Shown piece after piece: positions 6,701-14,613 of a stretch of DNA of 17,500 nucleotides (position 1 is the stretch's first letter; the number at the start of each line of letters is the position of its first letter). Source of the DNA: Bacteroidota bacterium (lineage in GTDB: Bacteria > Bacteroidota > Bacteroidia > Flavobacteriales_D > Crocinitomicaceae); assembly GCA_016866375.1 (NCBI GenBank), contig VGMK01000018.1, forward strand, positions 1 through 17,500. Reading direction: 5' to 3'. The position numbers and the translations under genes were made by a program. The notes beneath the pieces were generated by a model, which did not search any database, had not been told where the DNA came from, and was given only the letters and a program-made list of their open reading frames with translations.

Positions 6701-8785
6701 TTAAAATGAAAATCTCACTTGCAAAATAAGATCGGATTTTACAGGGCCTTCAATTTCCTCAAGACCAGAACTTATTTGATTTCTATTGTTATATATGAAT
6801 ACACCATAACGGAACCAAAAATCGACTTTTCTTAATGAATACCTTATTAAAAAATATGCTCTTGACCCCTGGTAGGAATAAGCGGGAACTGAAAAAGCAT
6901 ACTGTGCGTTATTTTCAAAAGAATACAATCGTGTGTCGTAACTGTCCGTATCAAATAAGGCATACCTCAGTGCTAAATCTATCGGGAAACTTTTGGGTTT
7001 ATAAATTAAATCTTGTGTAAATATTATGCCTTTTTCACGCAGGCGACTCGGTCGTTCAATTTGAACAAATTCAAATCGACTTTTAAAAGTGTAAAATTCG
7101 TTTAAACTGTAGGCCAAATTAAATCTAATATTTTGTTGAAATACATCCTCAATTTCTGTCACCGTAAAATCCGAATCTCTGCTATTACGTTGTCTTAATT
7201 GTAATCGATACCTTCCGTAGAGCTCTAAAGTTTTGGAAGGTTTAAAGGTAAGTTGGGAGAGAAACTCGTGACCTCTTGACGGGGCATCAACTAAATATTT
7301 CATCCATGGAAACGTAAAAATATCTAGGTATGAATTCAAAGACCATTGCTTATTTAATCGAAGTTTGAGCCCTGCATAAACACCTTTCTCATTTTGGGTA
7401 TTACTACCCTCCGAAAAACCAGCGTTGTAAAATGAGAAATAATCTTTGCTGTAGTTTCTGTAAAGTAATCCGATGCTTGCGTTTGGATCTAAGGATAAAA
7501 ATATTCCGTGTACATGGGCCTGGCCACCTCGCATAGAATCTTGAAAGGGATTGAAATTCTTTGCGTATTCACCGAAGATATTCCAATTTTTGAGCGTGAA
7601 CGAATAATCAAATGAAGTCACAAAATTATGTTGCCCTCGGAAATCAAATTGATTGTATGGTCGAATGTCTTTGATTAGGGATTTGTCATATCCCTGATAT
7701 ATGGCGGATCCACCCATGCGAAATGTTCCAAACCCATAATTTAAATTGACTCCTGCTTGATTTTCCCTGAAGCCATTTTTGCGTGCAACTTCCTTTTCAG
7801 TTCGGTGTAATCCCGATAAATCAATAGTAGAAATAAATTCCAAATCATCATATATTGAATCTAAACCCGTACTACCATCCACCATTTTAGAGGATGCAAA
7901 GAGTAATCCTGTCAAATTTCTAAAACCAAATTGAAGGGCGGCGCCTCGTAAAAATCGCGATTCATCTACCGACGTATAAGGCCTTATAGGAATAGGATTG
8001 CGCTTCATGGTTGAAATATCCGCAGTTTTTCCAAATGCATAACTCGACCACATACCAAGGCCTTGTCCAATTTGCACCTGATAGTCGCCAATTACAAAGG
8101 ATTTTAAATACTTCCCACCTTTAAAAAATACGTGTCCGGAATAAAAATCAAAACCATTTTTCTGGGCCCCTTTGAAAAACTGTTCACCAGCATCTTTTTC
8201 TGCAGTAAACCCAACACTGATGTTGTTTTTATAGGTATACCTAAAACGCGAGTAATAGCGATCCGAATTCCCTAAGTAGTTTGTTGAGTTCGTATTTAAG
8301 GTATCCGTTAATTCCGAATACCCAGCTTTTCTCTCAACGGTTGGTTGATACCGCAAGAACAATTCAAACTTCCCCTCCTTAATTGCCTCTTTAAATGTGA
8401 TGTGTAAATTATCTAAACGATCGTCGATTCGGACAAAAGGCAAAACCTGTTGTATGGTATATAAATCCCAATAAGTTAAACTTTGAAGCTCATAGATAGA
8501 TATGAATTTTCCGAAGACCTGCTTGTGAATAAGTAAGTCTTGAATCTGAATTGGAGTAAGAAGATTCAATTCATTCAGCTCTTCAGCACTTGTTTGATTT
8601 AAATTTATGGGATTGTCAAAATAATAATTCAATTGTTCCACAATATTGGTTAGGTCCAAATTTTCACTCTGAAGTTGCTCCGAGATAAACTCAATGCGTT
8701 GCTGAATTAATTCTCCCTTTTGCTCTTGTTGCGCCCACAACTTATTAAATAGAAGCAACGATAAGAGGATACTTATCCTAAACAT
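6701..8785 (-). CDS. Outer-membrane beta-barrel protein with N-terminal helix-hairpin-helix domain
   Basis: This 694-residue protein has a signal peptide (1-18, ending LWAQ), a helical segment to about residue 58, a ComEA-like helix-hairpin-helix region at about 60-120, and a long beta-barrel from about residue 138 to the final RFSF. The HhH region is recognisable from INLNQTSAEELNELN, the following helix, and FGKFISIYELQSL. The glycine-rich hairpin (normally GIG) reads LLT, so DNA binding is doubtful. The barrel shows repeated aromatic amphipathic strands, and the last residue is Phe, as outer-membrane assembly prefers. Proteins of this layout are known in Bacteroidota as uncharacterised HhH-domain proteins. 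Its ATG directly abuts the stop of the PorV-like barrel gene (TAAATG), so the two are probably co-expressed and may work together. Confidence 0.85.
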   Translation of the reverse strand: MFRISILLSLLLFNKLWAQQEQKGELIQQRIEFISEQLQSENLDLTNIVEQLNYYFDNPINLNQTSAEELNELNLLTPIQIQDLLIHKQVFGKFISIYELQSLTYWDLYTIQQVLPFVRIDDRLDNLHITFKEAIKEGKFELFLRYQPTVERKAGYSELTDTLNTNSTNYLGNSDRYYSRFRYTYKNNISVGFTAEKDAGEQFFKGAQKNGFDFYSGHVFFKGGKYLKSFVIGDYQVQIGQGLGMWSSYAFGKTADISTMKRNPIPIRPYTSVDESRFLRGAALQFGFRNLTGLLFASSKMVDGSTGLDSIYDDLEFISTIDLSGLHRTEKEVARKNGFRENQAGVNLNYGFGTFRMGGSAIYQGYDKSLIKDIRPYNQFDFRGQHNFVTSFDYSFTLKNWNIFGEYAKNFNPFQDSMRGGQAHVHGIFLSLDPNASIGLLYRNYSKDYFSFYNAGFSEGSNTQNEKGVYAGLKLRLNKQWSLNSYLDIFTFPWMKYLVDAPSRGHEFLSQLTFKPSKTLELYGRYRLQLRQRNSRDSDFTVTEIEDVFQQNIRFNLAYSLNEFYTFKSRFEFVQIERPSRLREKGIIFTQDLIYKPKSFPIDLALRYALFDTDSYDTRLYSFENNAQYAFSVPAYSYQGSRAYFLIRYSLRKVDFWFRYGVFIYNNRNQISSGLEEIEGPVKSDLILQVRFSF

Positions 8786-9598
8786 TTACAAAAATTTATA
8801 AGAACATGAGACCGCCGGAGACCAGCCCATTGATTGATGATAGCCAGAGCCAATATCTAACATTATTGTTTTTGCCAACACATAGCCAAACCCGAAAGAA
8901 AAGGAAACCGGCCGTAGTGAAAAACCGCCCCGAATGAATGCATTTTCTGCAGGTGAATATTCTGTTGCTAACTTCACATTTAAGGGGAACTCTGAATTTT
9001 TTTCAACCTCCGACAAAAATAAAACCTTATCTGAAAGTTGATACCTTACTCCTAGCCTCATTAAATTCGTAAAACGGTCATATTGATAATCATCGAGTAT
9101 AGTGCTTCCTAAATTAAAAACGCTGAATCCTATATTTACTTTTTTGTTCAGCTTTGTCAATATGCCGAATTCAGCAGTCATTGTATTTTTACTACCATAA
9201 TACTGATTCAATCGAACACCCTGGTAATTCAATTGAACGCCTGCACTTATAAACTCTGCAAGAGGCAGGGCATAACCCAATCCGGTTTTAAAGGACCTAA
9301 ATTGAGTGTATCCATAAACTTGGCTTCCCACCGATAGAGCGCCTTTTCTCAACGGAATAACTCCCACGATAGTTTGACTCTGCATTTCTTTGATTAAAAA
9401 TCTATTTTCGTAACTGACTCCCACAAAAAATTTATTCTTCTCCGCGTATGCTCCCGGATTATTAAAATAAAACCATTCGTCGCTATCAGCCACCGTGGTA
9501 TTTGAAAGTGCAACATTCCGTGCACCAGAATTATAAACACCTTGAGTTAGAAATAAATAACTTTGAAAAACGAGCGTTATGGTCAGGACCCTCTTCAT
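8786..9598 (-). CDS. PorV/FadL-like outer-membrane beta-barrel protein
   Basis: This 270-residue protein has a signal peptide of about 18-20 residues. A mature N-terminus of the form GARNVALSNTTVA follows, and then DEWFYFNNPGAYA. That block is typical of PorV/PorQ/PorP and other FadL-like barrels in Bacteroidota. The rest alternates amphipathic strands with glycines (SVGSQVYGYTQF, GLGYALPL, NIGFSVFNLGS, ISFGFGYV-like) and ends in YKFL. The specific substrate or partner cannot be told from sequence; a direct T9SS role is only one possibility. It is the first gene of a two-gene unit with the HhH barrel protein, whose start codon abuts its stop. The upstream region is shared with the divergent methylmalonyl-CoA mutase genes. 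Confidence 0.75.
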   Translation of the reverse strand: MKRVLTITLVFQSYLFLTQGVYNSGARNVALSNTTVADSDEWFYFNNPGAYAEKNKFFVGVSYENRFLIKEMQSQTIVGVIPLRKGALSVGSQVYGYTQFRSFKTGLGYALPLAEFISAGVQLNYQGVRLNQYYGSKNTMTAEFGILTKLNKKVNIGFSVFNLGSTILDDYQYDRFTNLMRLGVRYQLSDKVLFLSEVEKNSEFPLNVKLATEYSPAENAFIRGGFSLRPVSFSFGFGYVLAKTIMLDIGSGYHQSMGWSPAVSCSYKFL

Positions 9599-9695
9599 AA
9601 ATACACCCCGAATTTAGTGAAAAATTAAGACAACAGGTTCGTTCATACTTTATTTTAATTTTCAAATTACGCACGCACAAAATAAACAAGTTCTG

Positions 9696-9703
9696 TATAT
9701 TTG
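9696..9703 (+). promoter_or_regulatory. Candidate -7 promoter element for the methylmalonyl-CoA mutase genes
   Basis: TATATTTG matches the Bacteroidota -7 consensus TAnnTTTG exactly and ends 18 bases before the mutA ATG, which fits a short leader. There is no TTG at the usual -33 distance. On the other strand of the same divergent region, TAATTTG preceded by TTG with a 17-base spacer is a weaker, one-base-short candidate for the barrel genes. Confidence 0.5.
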
Positions 9704-9721
9704 ACGAACAGATAATAAACA

Positions 9722-10942
9722 ATGGGTTGTTTTGGTTTTCAGCCGATAGAGCTCTCGACGTGGAGAGAAAAAATTAGAAAAGAACTTGGAGAAAACTCCG
9801 AAAATCTAATTTACAAAAATAAATTAGAATTGGTCGATGTAGACATTACGCTAAAGAATTACCGCGCTAAGTATAAAACGATTTGTACGAATAACCTAAA
9901 TTCAACGACTAAAAATGCCGCTTTAATAGATATAAATGACGAGAAAGAAGCGAATAGGATAGCTCTATATTGTTTGAATTTTGGGGCGGATGCACTATTT
10001 TTCTCAACTCAAAAAACCAAAATCAACTGGGATCTAGTCCTTAAAGGGATTGAATTAGATTATATTCGATCGTGGTTCCAAGTGGAATCAAAAATTCAAT
10101 GTGATGAATTATTAGCAGCCGTAAATTTCAACACGCGCTCGAATAGTACGATTTTTGCCCCTGTAGACTCCCTTCGGAATTTCCATTTTAATGCTTTTTA
10201 TTGGCAACAAATTGGGTCACCAGCCTATCTGGAAATTGGATTTCTCATTTATGAGTTTAATCACTATTTGATAAACCTAGAAAAAACCCAAATAGAGCTG
10301 TCCTCATTTATTTTCACGCTCGGCCTAGACGGAAATTATTTCATCGATATGGCCAAAATTCGAGCGACAAAGTACCTTGTCCATTATTTGCTGGAGTCAT
10401 ACGAGGTGAAACCAAATCAAATAGAATTTCACGCACATGTGGGTTGGTCCAATAAGTCGCTCCGTGATAAAAACATCAATTTATTGCGTCAAACAACCGA
10501 AGTTATGGCCGCATATGCAAGCAATGTAGATGCAATATTCAACAATCCAAGCACGAAGCTTAGTGACATAGGAGCCTCCGATGCAGATTGGAGATTGTCC
10601 TTAAATATTATGAACTTACTCACAGAGGAAAGTTATTTTGGAAAAGTTATAAATCCCTTGGAAGGCGCTTATATTTATGAGCAACTGGTGGACCAACTCG
10701 TCGACCAATCATGGAAACTATTTACTGATTGCCAGGAGATGAGTAAGGAAGTTTTCTATTCAGTTTTAAAGGAAAAAACGGTAATTGTGAGAGAAAAGAA
10801 AAGAAAGAAATTTAGAGAAAAGGTAACAACAAAAATTGGAATAAATGCTTTTGAATCAGCAGAGCTTTGCCAAGATTACCGTTGGGGGAAGATTCCAAAA
10901 TTTTGCGAAATGCCATATTTAATACTGGAGAAAGAATTTTAA
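9722..10942 (+). CDS. mutA: Methylmalonyl-CoA mutase, small (non-catalytic) subunit
   Basis: This 406-residue protein aligns in order with the substrate-barrel half of methylmalonyl-CoA mutase. It forms a heterodimer with the large subunit encoded immediately downstream, and together they interconvert succinyl-CoA and methylmalonyl-CoA. Recognisable blocks include the FHAHVGWSNKSLRDKNINLLR segment region (about 240-260), the TTEVMAAYASNVDAI stretch, NIMNLLTEESYFGKVINPLEGAY, and a C-terminal KKFREKVTTKIGINAF block equivalent to the end of the barrel domain. It stops there, with no cobalamin-binding domain and no DxHxxG motif, so it must be the structural subunit. Propionibacterial small subunits are longer (over 600 residues) and keep a degenerate cobalamin domain. 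The gap to the next gene is one base, so the two are co-translated. An in-frame stop two codons before the ATG fixes the start. Confidence 0.88.
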   Translation: MGCFGFQPIELSTWREKIRKELGENSENLIYKNKLELVDVDITLKNYRAKYKTICTNNLNSTTKNAALIDINDEKEANRIALYCLNFGADALFFSTQKTKINWDLVLKGIELDYIRSWFQVESKIQCDELLAAVNFNTRSNSTIFAPVDSLRNFHFNAFYWQQIGSPAYLEIGFLIYEFNHYLINLEKTQIELSSFIFTLGLDGNYFIDMAKIRATKYLVHYLLESYEVKPNQIEFHAHVGWSNKSLRDKNINLLRQTTEVMAAYASNVDAIFNNPSTKLSDIGASDADWRLSLNIMNLLTEESYFGKVINPLEGAYIYEQLVDQLVDQSWKLFTDCQEMSKEVFYSVLKEKTVIVREKKRKKFREKVTTKIGINAFESAELCQDYRWGKIPKFCEMPYLILEKEF

Positions 10943-10943
10943 T

Positions 10944-13070
10944 ATGGAAAAGATTATTTTTCCAGGAGTACCTCAACTTTCAAAAATCAAGATAGATGAA
11001 AGCTCTGAAGAATACTTAACAGCGGAGGGAATCATGTGGAAAAGATTGTATTCAAACGTTGATATCGAGGAAATAAATCATATTTCAGCAGTTTCAGGGT
11101 TTCCCCCATTTTTAGGGGGTCCGTATGCATCGATGTACGCATCCAAACCATGGACAATAAGGCAGTATGCAGGATTTTCGACAGCTGAAGAATCGAATAC
11201 TTTCTATAAACGAAATTTAGCAGCAGGACAAAAAGGACTTTCAGTGGCTTTTGATTTAGCGACACACCGCGGTTATGACTCAGATCACGAACGTGTATTT
11301 GGGGACGTTGGGAAAGCTGGTGTTGCAATTGACTCTATTGAGGACATGAAAATTTTATTTGATCAAATTCCTTTGGATGAAATGTCAGTTTCAATGACAA
11401 TGAATGGTGCTGTTTTACCCATAATGGCATTTTACATCGCCGCAGCAGAGGAACTGGGAATATCGAAATCTTCTCTGTCTGGTACAATACAAAATGATAT
11501 ACTTAAGGAATTTATGGTGAGGAATACATACATATACCCTCCTGAACCCTCCATGGAAATCATATCTTCCATTTTCGCATATACATCGAAACATATGCCT
11601 AAATTTAATTCTATAAGCATTTCCGGTTATCACATGCAGGAAGCAGGTGCGACAGCGGTAATCGAATTAGCTTACACATTATCCAACGGTTTAGAATATG
11701 TGAGAACTGGATTGAATGCTGGTTTGGAAATTGACGATTTCGCCCCACGCTTGAGTTTCTTTTGGGGAATCGGAATGAATTACCACATGGAAATTGCAAA
11801 AATGCGTGCCGCGCGATTAATATGGTCGAAATTAATCAATCAATTTAACCCAAAAAATCCAAAATCTCTTGCGCTACGAACCCATTGTCAAACATCAGGA
11901 TGGTCATTAACCGAACAAGATCCGTATAATAATATTGCAAGAACATGCATTGAGGCCATGGCGGCAATTCTCGGAGGAACTCAATCTTTACATACAAATG
12001 CTTTGGACGAAGCCATTGCTCTTCCCACTGATTTCTCGGCAAGAATTGCTCGAAATACGCAATTATATATTCAAAACGAAACAGAAATAACTTCGTTTAT
12101 TGACCCATATGCGGGAAGTTTTTTCATTGAAAAATTAACGAATCAAATCGCAGAGGAGACGATGAAACTTATTGAGGAGATAGAATCATTGGGGGGAATG
12201 GCGAAAGCAATTGAGACGGGTCTACCTAAACTAAAAATAGAGGAGGCAGCGGCCAGAAAACAAGCAAGAATAGATGCAGGTCTTGATATTATTATTGGAG
12301 TTAATCGCTATCAAGCAAAAGAAGGGTTAAGCATAGACATTTTAGAGGTTGATAATACAGTTGTAAGACAAAATCAACTTAAACGTATTGGTCAAATTAA
12401 AAAGACCAGAAATAATCAAAATGTAACCCAATGCCTCATTGAACTTGAGGAAGCGGCGAAGACTAAAGTTGGTAATTTACTGGATATAGCGGTGAAATGT
12501 GCAAAAGAAAGATGTACATTAGGTGAAATTTCAAGTGCTTTAGAAAATGTTTATGGAAGATTTACTGCCAAAACTAAAACAATAAGTGGAGTTTATTCAA
12601 AAGAAGTTATGCAAGATTCTGATTTTCGGGAAGCAAAAAGATTGGTTGAATCATTTACAAAACTCGAGGGACGAAGACCTCGAATGATGATTGCTAAAAT
12701 GGGTCAAGATGGTCACGACAGAGGAGCCAAAATAATTGCCACGTCATTCGCTGATATTGGATTTGATGTAGACATGGGGCCACTTTTTCAGACTCCTCAG
12801 GAAGCGGCTCGGCAAGCCGCAGAAAATGATGTGCACATTCTTGGGGTATCCTCCTTGGCTGCTGGTCATAAAACATTAGTTCCACAAGTGTTAGAGGCTT
12901 TAAAGTCGATAAATCGCGAGGACATAATGGTTGTCGCAGGTGGTGTCATTCCGCAACAAGATTATGACTTTCTTTTTGAAGCTGGAGTTTTCGGTATTTA
13001 TGGCCCTGGAACGAAGATTGCAAAGGCTGCTCAGGAAATATTAAACCTACTAATCAAAAGTCATAAATAA
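10944..13070 (+). CDS. mutB: Methylmalonyl-CoA mutase, large catalytic subunit
   Basis: This 708-residue catalytic subunit carries out the adenosylcobalamin-dependent rearrangement between methylmalonyl-CoA and succinyl-CoA, in propionate and branched-chain amino acid metabolism. The barrel domain (about 30-560) holds the substrate-binding Tyr75 in RQYAGFST, Arg193 in MVRNTYIYPP and His230 in GYHMQEAGA. These match Tyr89, Arg207 and His244 of the Propionibacterium enzyme with a constant offset of 14. The C-terminal cobalamin domain (about 575-708) has DGHDRG with axial ligand His591, then GVSSLAAGH and VVAGGVIP. All key residues are intact, so the enzyme should be active. It follows mutA by one base. 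No mutase chaperone (MeaB/ArgK) or epimerase gene is in the window. Confidence 0.97.
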   Translation: MEKIIFPGVPQLSKIKIDESSEEYLTAEGIMWKRLYSNVDIEEINHISAVSGFPPFLGGPYASMYASKPWTIRQYAGFSTAEESNTFYKRNLAAGQKGLSVAFDLATHRGYDSDHERVFGDVGKAGVAIDSIEDMKILFDQIPLDEMSVSMTMNGAVLPIMAFYIAAAEELGISKSSLSGTIQNDILKEFMVRNTYIYPPEPSMEIISSIFAYTSKHMPKFNSISISGYHMQEAGATAVIELAYTLSNGLEYVRTGLNAGLEIDDFAPRLSFFWGIGMNYHMEIAKMRAARLIWSKLINQFNPKNPKSLALRTHCQTSGWSLTEQDPYNNIARTCIEAMAAILGGTQSLHTNALDEAIALPTDFSARIARNTQLYIQNETEITSFIDPYAGSFFIEKLTNQIAEETMKLIEEIESLGGMAKAIETGLPKLKIEEAAARKQARIDAGLDIIIGVNRYQAKEGLSIDILEVDNTVVRQNQLKRIGQIKKTRNNQNVTQCLIELEEAAKTKVGNLLDIAVKCAKERCTLGEISSALENVYGRFTAKTKTISGVYSKEVMQDSDFREAKRLVESFTKLEGRRPRMMIAKMGQDGHDRGAKIIATSFADIGFDVDMGPLFQTPQEAARQAAENDVHILGVSSLAAGHKTLVPQVLEALKSINREDIMVVAGGVIPQQDYDFLFEAGVFGIYGPGTKIAKAAQEILNLLIKSHK

Positions 13071-13122
13071 AAAATTGTGTATATTCGGCATAATAATTGA
13101 AAACGGCGTTAATTAAAAAAAA

Positions 13123-14256
13123 ATGAAAATAATTTGTGTTTTAGGCTTGGCCATGTTGGCAACTATTTCGGCAGTTGCACAAAAACCTTCTGCAGTCATT
13201 AAGGCAAGTAAGAATGTTTTAATTCTAGATGACGAAAAAGAGGGAGCTTCGGCAAAAATTGTAAAGTTGGATGCGTCTTTCACATCAACAAAGACAGATC
13301 AGAAACCAAAAAGTTATGTTTGGACGATAAGCGGTTCCCAAGGGCGAGATTGGGAATTTATCAGTGGTAAAGAAACTGACCGTTCAGTACAAATTAAATT
13401 TAATCGCATTGGAACATATGACATCAGTGCTAGCATTGGTTTCACATACAAAGATAAAAAAGGAGAAGAGCAAGAAGATGAGGTTACGGATGAGAAAGAG
13501 GCCTTCATTACTGTTTCAAATAACCTTGATGAACTCCAGCAATTATATGCCGATCAAAGTTTTATAAAACTTGTCAAAAAGGCTGAAAACACAAAAGTCA
13601 AACCCAAGTATGCAAATGATCCTACCCCGAATATTTTTCTTGCAAAGGGGTATTTTGGGATGTACCAGAAAGGACTTAAGGATCCACTGATAGAAGATCC
13701 GTATGAAGAGGCAATCGTTGCGACAGCAGCGGCAATCGAAATAGATCAAAACGGGATATTTAATTTCCATATTCATAAAGCATGGCTCAGTCAGTTTCAA
13801 AACGAAATAAGCATCAATTCCATATTTATAAATCTTGAGGATGCCGAAGGCCATCCTACCTTTTACACGGGCAAAGACAATCAAAAGAAAAAACAAATGA
13901 TTGATGAAATAACTGCCGGCCTAGAGATTTATGCGAGCATTTCAAAACAACCCTTTGTTGCACGATGGTTAGAGGCAGCAATTAAGTACAATGCGAAAGA
14001 CTTCAAAACAGCTAATGCAATCTATAATGAAGAAATTCCTCGATTGATGAAAATGGAGAATCTTGATAAGTTGACGGAAACGGATCAAAAAGTACTAAAA
14101 GCGGGTATCATATTATCTGCTCAAACTTTAACTGTGATGAATAAGAACAACACCAAATCTTGCGAAGTATTAAGGAAAGCGAATGAATGGTTTGGAGAAC
14201 AAAAGGATTTCTCGCAGTTTTATGAAAATGTGTACAGTAATTGTGACGAGAATTAA
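13123..14256 (+). CDS. Secreted protein with PKD-like N-terminal domain and helical C-terminal region, unknown function
   Basis: I do not recognise the 377-residue protein as a whole. Residues 1-20 are a signal peptide ending AVAQ. Residues about 23-132 look like an immunoglobulin/PKD-type beta sandwich. The pattern is KLDASFTST, then SYVWTISG, then GTYDISASI, and it ends FITVSNN. A strongly acidic loop (about 110-126, rich in E, D and K) interrupts the last strands. Residues about 133-377 are mainly helical and resemble repeat-type helices (for example NPT-like starts, AKGYFGMYQKGL, ARWLEAAIKYNAKDFKTANAIYNEE), so a TPR-like fold is possible. There is no C-terminal secretion signal that I can identify. 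It begins 52 bases after mutB and is followed by a strong terminator. A weak TATATTCG (13080-13087) upstream has one mismatch to the -7 consensus. Confidence 0.8.
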   Translation: MKIICVLGLAMLATISAVAQKPSAVIKASKNVLILDDEKEGASAKIVKLDASFTSTKTDQKPKSYVWTISGSQGRDWEFISGKETDRSVQIKFNRIGTYDISASIGFTYKDKKGEEQEDEVTDEKEAFITVSNNLDELQQLYADQSFIKLVKKAENTKVKPKYANDPTPNIFLAKGYFGMYQKGLKDPLIEDPYEEAIVATAAAIEIDQNGIFNFHIHKAWLSQFQNEISINSIFINLEDAEGHPTFYTGKDNQKKKQMIDEITAGLEIYASISKQPFVARWLEAAIKYNAKDFKTANAIYNEEIPRLMKMENLDKLTETDQKVLKAGIILSAQTLTVMNKNNTKSCEVLRKANEWFGEQKDFSQFYENVYSNCDEN

Positions 14257-14278
14257 CATCTCGTTAGTGAAAACTTTG

Positions 14279-14308
14279 AAAGAGAGTCATCGGCTCTCTT
14301 TTTTTTTT
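14279..14308 (+). terminator. Strong intrinsic terminator
   Basis: AAAGAGAG (14279-14286) pairs perfectly with CTCTCTTT (14294-14301) around TCATCGG, in which an inner T-G and C-G pair can also form. The stem is followed by a run of ten T residues (14299-14308). It lies 22 bases after the stop of the PKD-like gene and ends 17 bases before the DivIC/FtsB start. Confidence 0.9.
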
Positions 14309-14325
14309 AATCAACTTTAATAAAA

Positions 14326-14613
14326 ATGAAAAATAAAGTTGTCTCTTATTTAAAAAACAAATACATTATCGCGACAACTGTGTTCTTTTTGTATGCGCTT
14401 TTTTTAGACGACTTCGATATTTTTACACTTGTAACTCAAAAAAATCGACTAGCAGTAATAGAAAACAAGAAGAAAGAAGTCGATAAAAATCTTCAAAACA
14501 GCAGAGAGACGTTATCTAAATTACAAAGCACTGATAACGTAGAACATTACGCTCGGTCAGTTAAATTCTTTAAAAAAGATAACGAGGAAATATTTGTTAT
14601 TACTTACGAATAG
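14326..14613 (+). CDS. Septum formation initiator family protein, FtsB/DivIC-like
   Basis: This 95-residue protein has the layout of FtsB/DivIC. There is a short cytoplasmic N-terminus, one membrane helix (about residues 13-27), a coiled coil rich in K, E, N and L (about 36-70), and a short C-terminal domain ending ARSVKFFKKDNEEIFVITYE. The AR-x-xKF-F-K-DNEE-IFVI motif is the typical septum-formation-initiator ending. It would join the FtsQLB-type complex at the division site. It starts 17 bases after a strong terminator, so its promoter must be very close, inside the PKD-like gene, or reached by read-through. I see no TAnnTTTG match. Its last 14 bases overlap the end of the convergent SpoIID-like gene. 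Confidence 0.88.
   Translation: MKNKVVSYLKNKYIIATTVFFLYALFLDDFDIFTLVTQKNRLAVIENKKKEVDKNLQNSRETLSKLQSTDNVEHYARSVKFFKKDNEEIFVITYE

Noticed and set aside
9531..9722. 63-codon minus-strand frame spanning the divergent promoter region
   Set aside because: It overlaps the start of the PorV-like gene in another frame and covers the intergenic region, and its product is cysteine- and asparagine-rich without a pattern.
11032..12885. Several short minus-strand frames opposite mutB
   Set aside because: All are shadows of a fully intact catalytic subunit and have no recognisable features.
13080..13087. TATATTCG as a -7 promoter element for the PKD-like gene
   Set aside because: It has one mismatch to TAnnTTTG and no -33 TTG; mentioned only as a weak possibility in the gene entry.
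13543..13896. 117-codon minus-strand frame inside the PKD-like gene
   Set aside because: It lies wholly opposite a gene with a signal peptide, domain pattern and terminator; it has an unlikely cysteine- and phenylalanine-rich composition.
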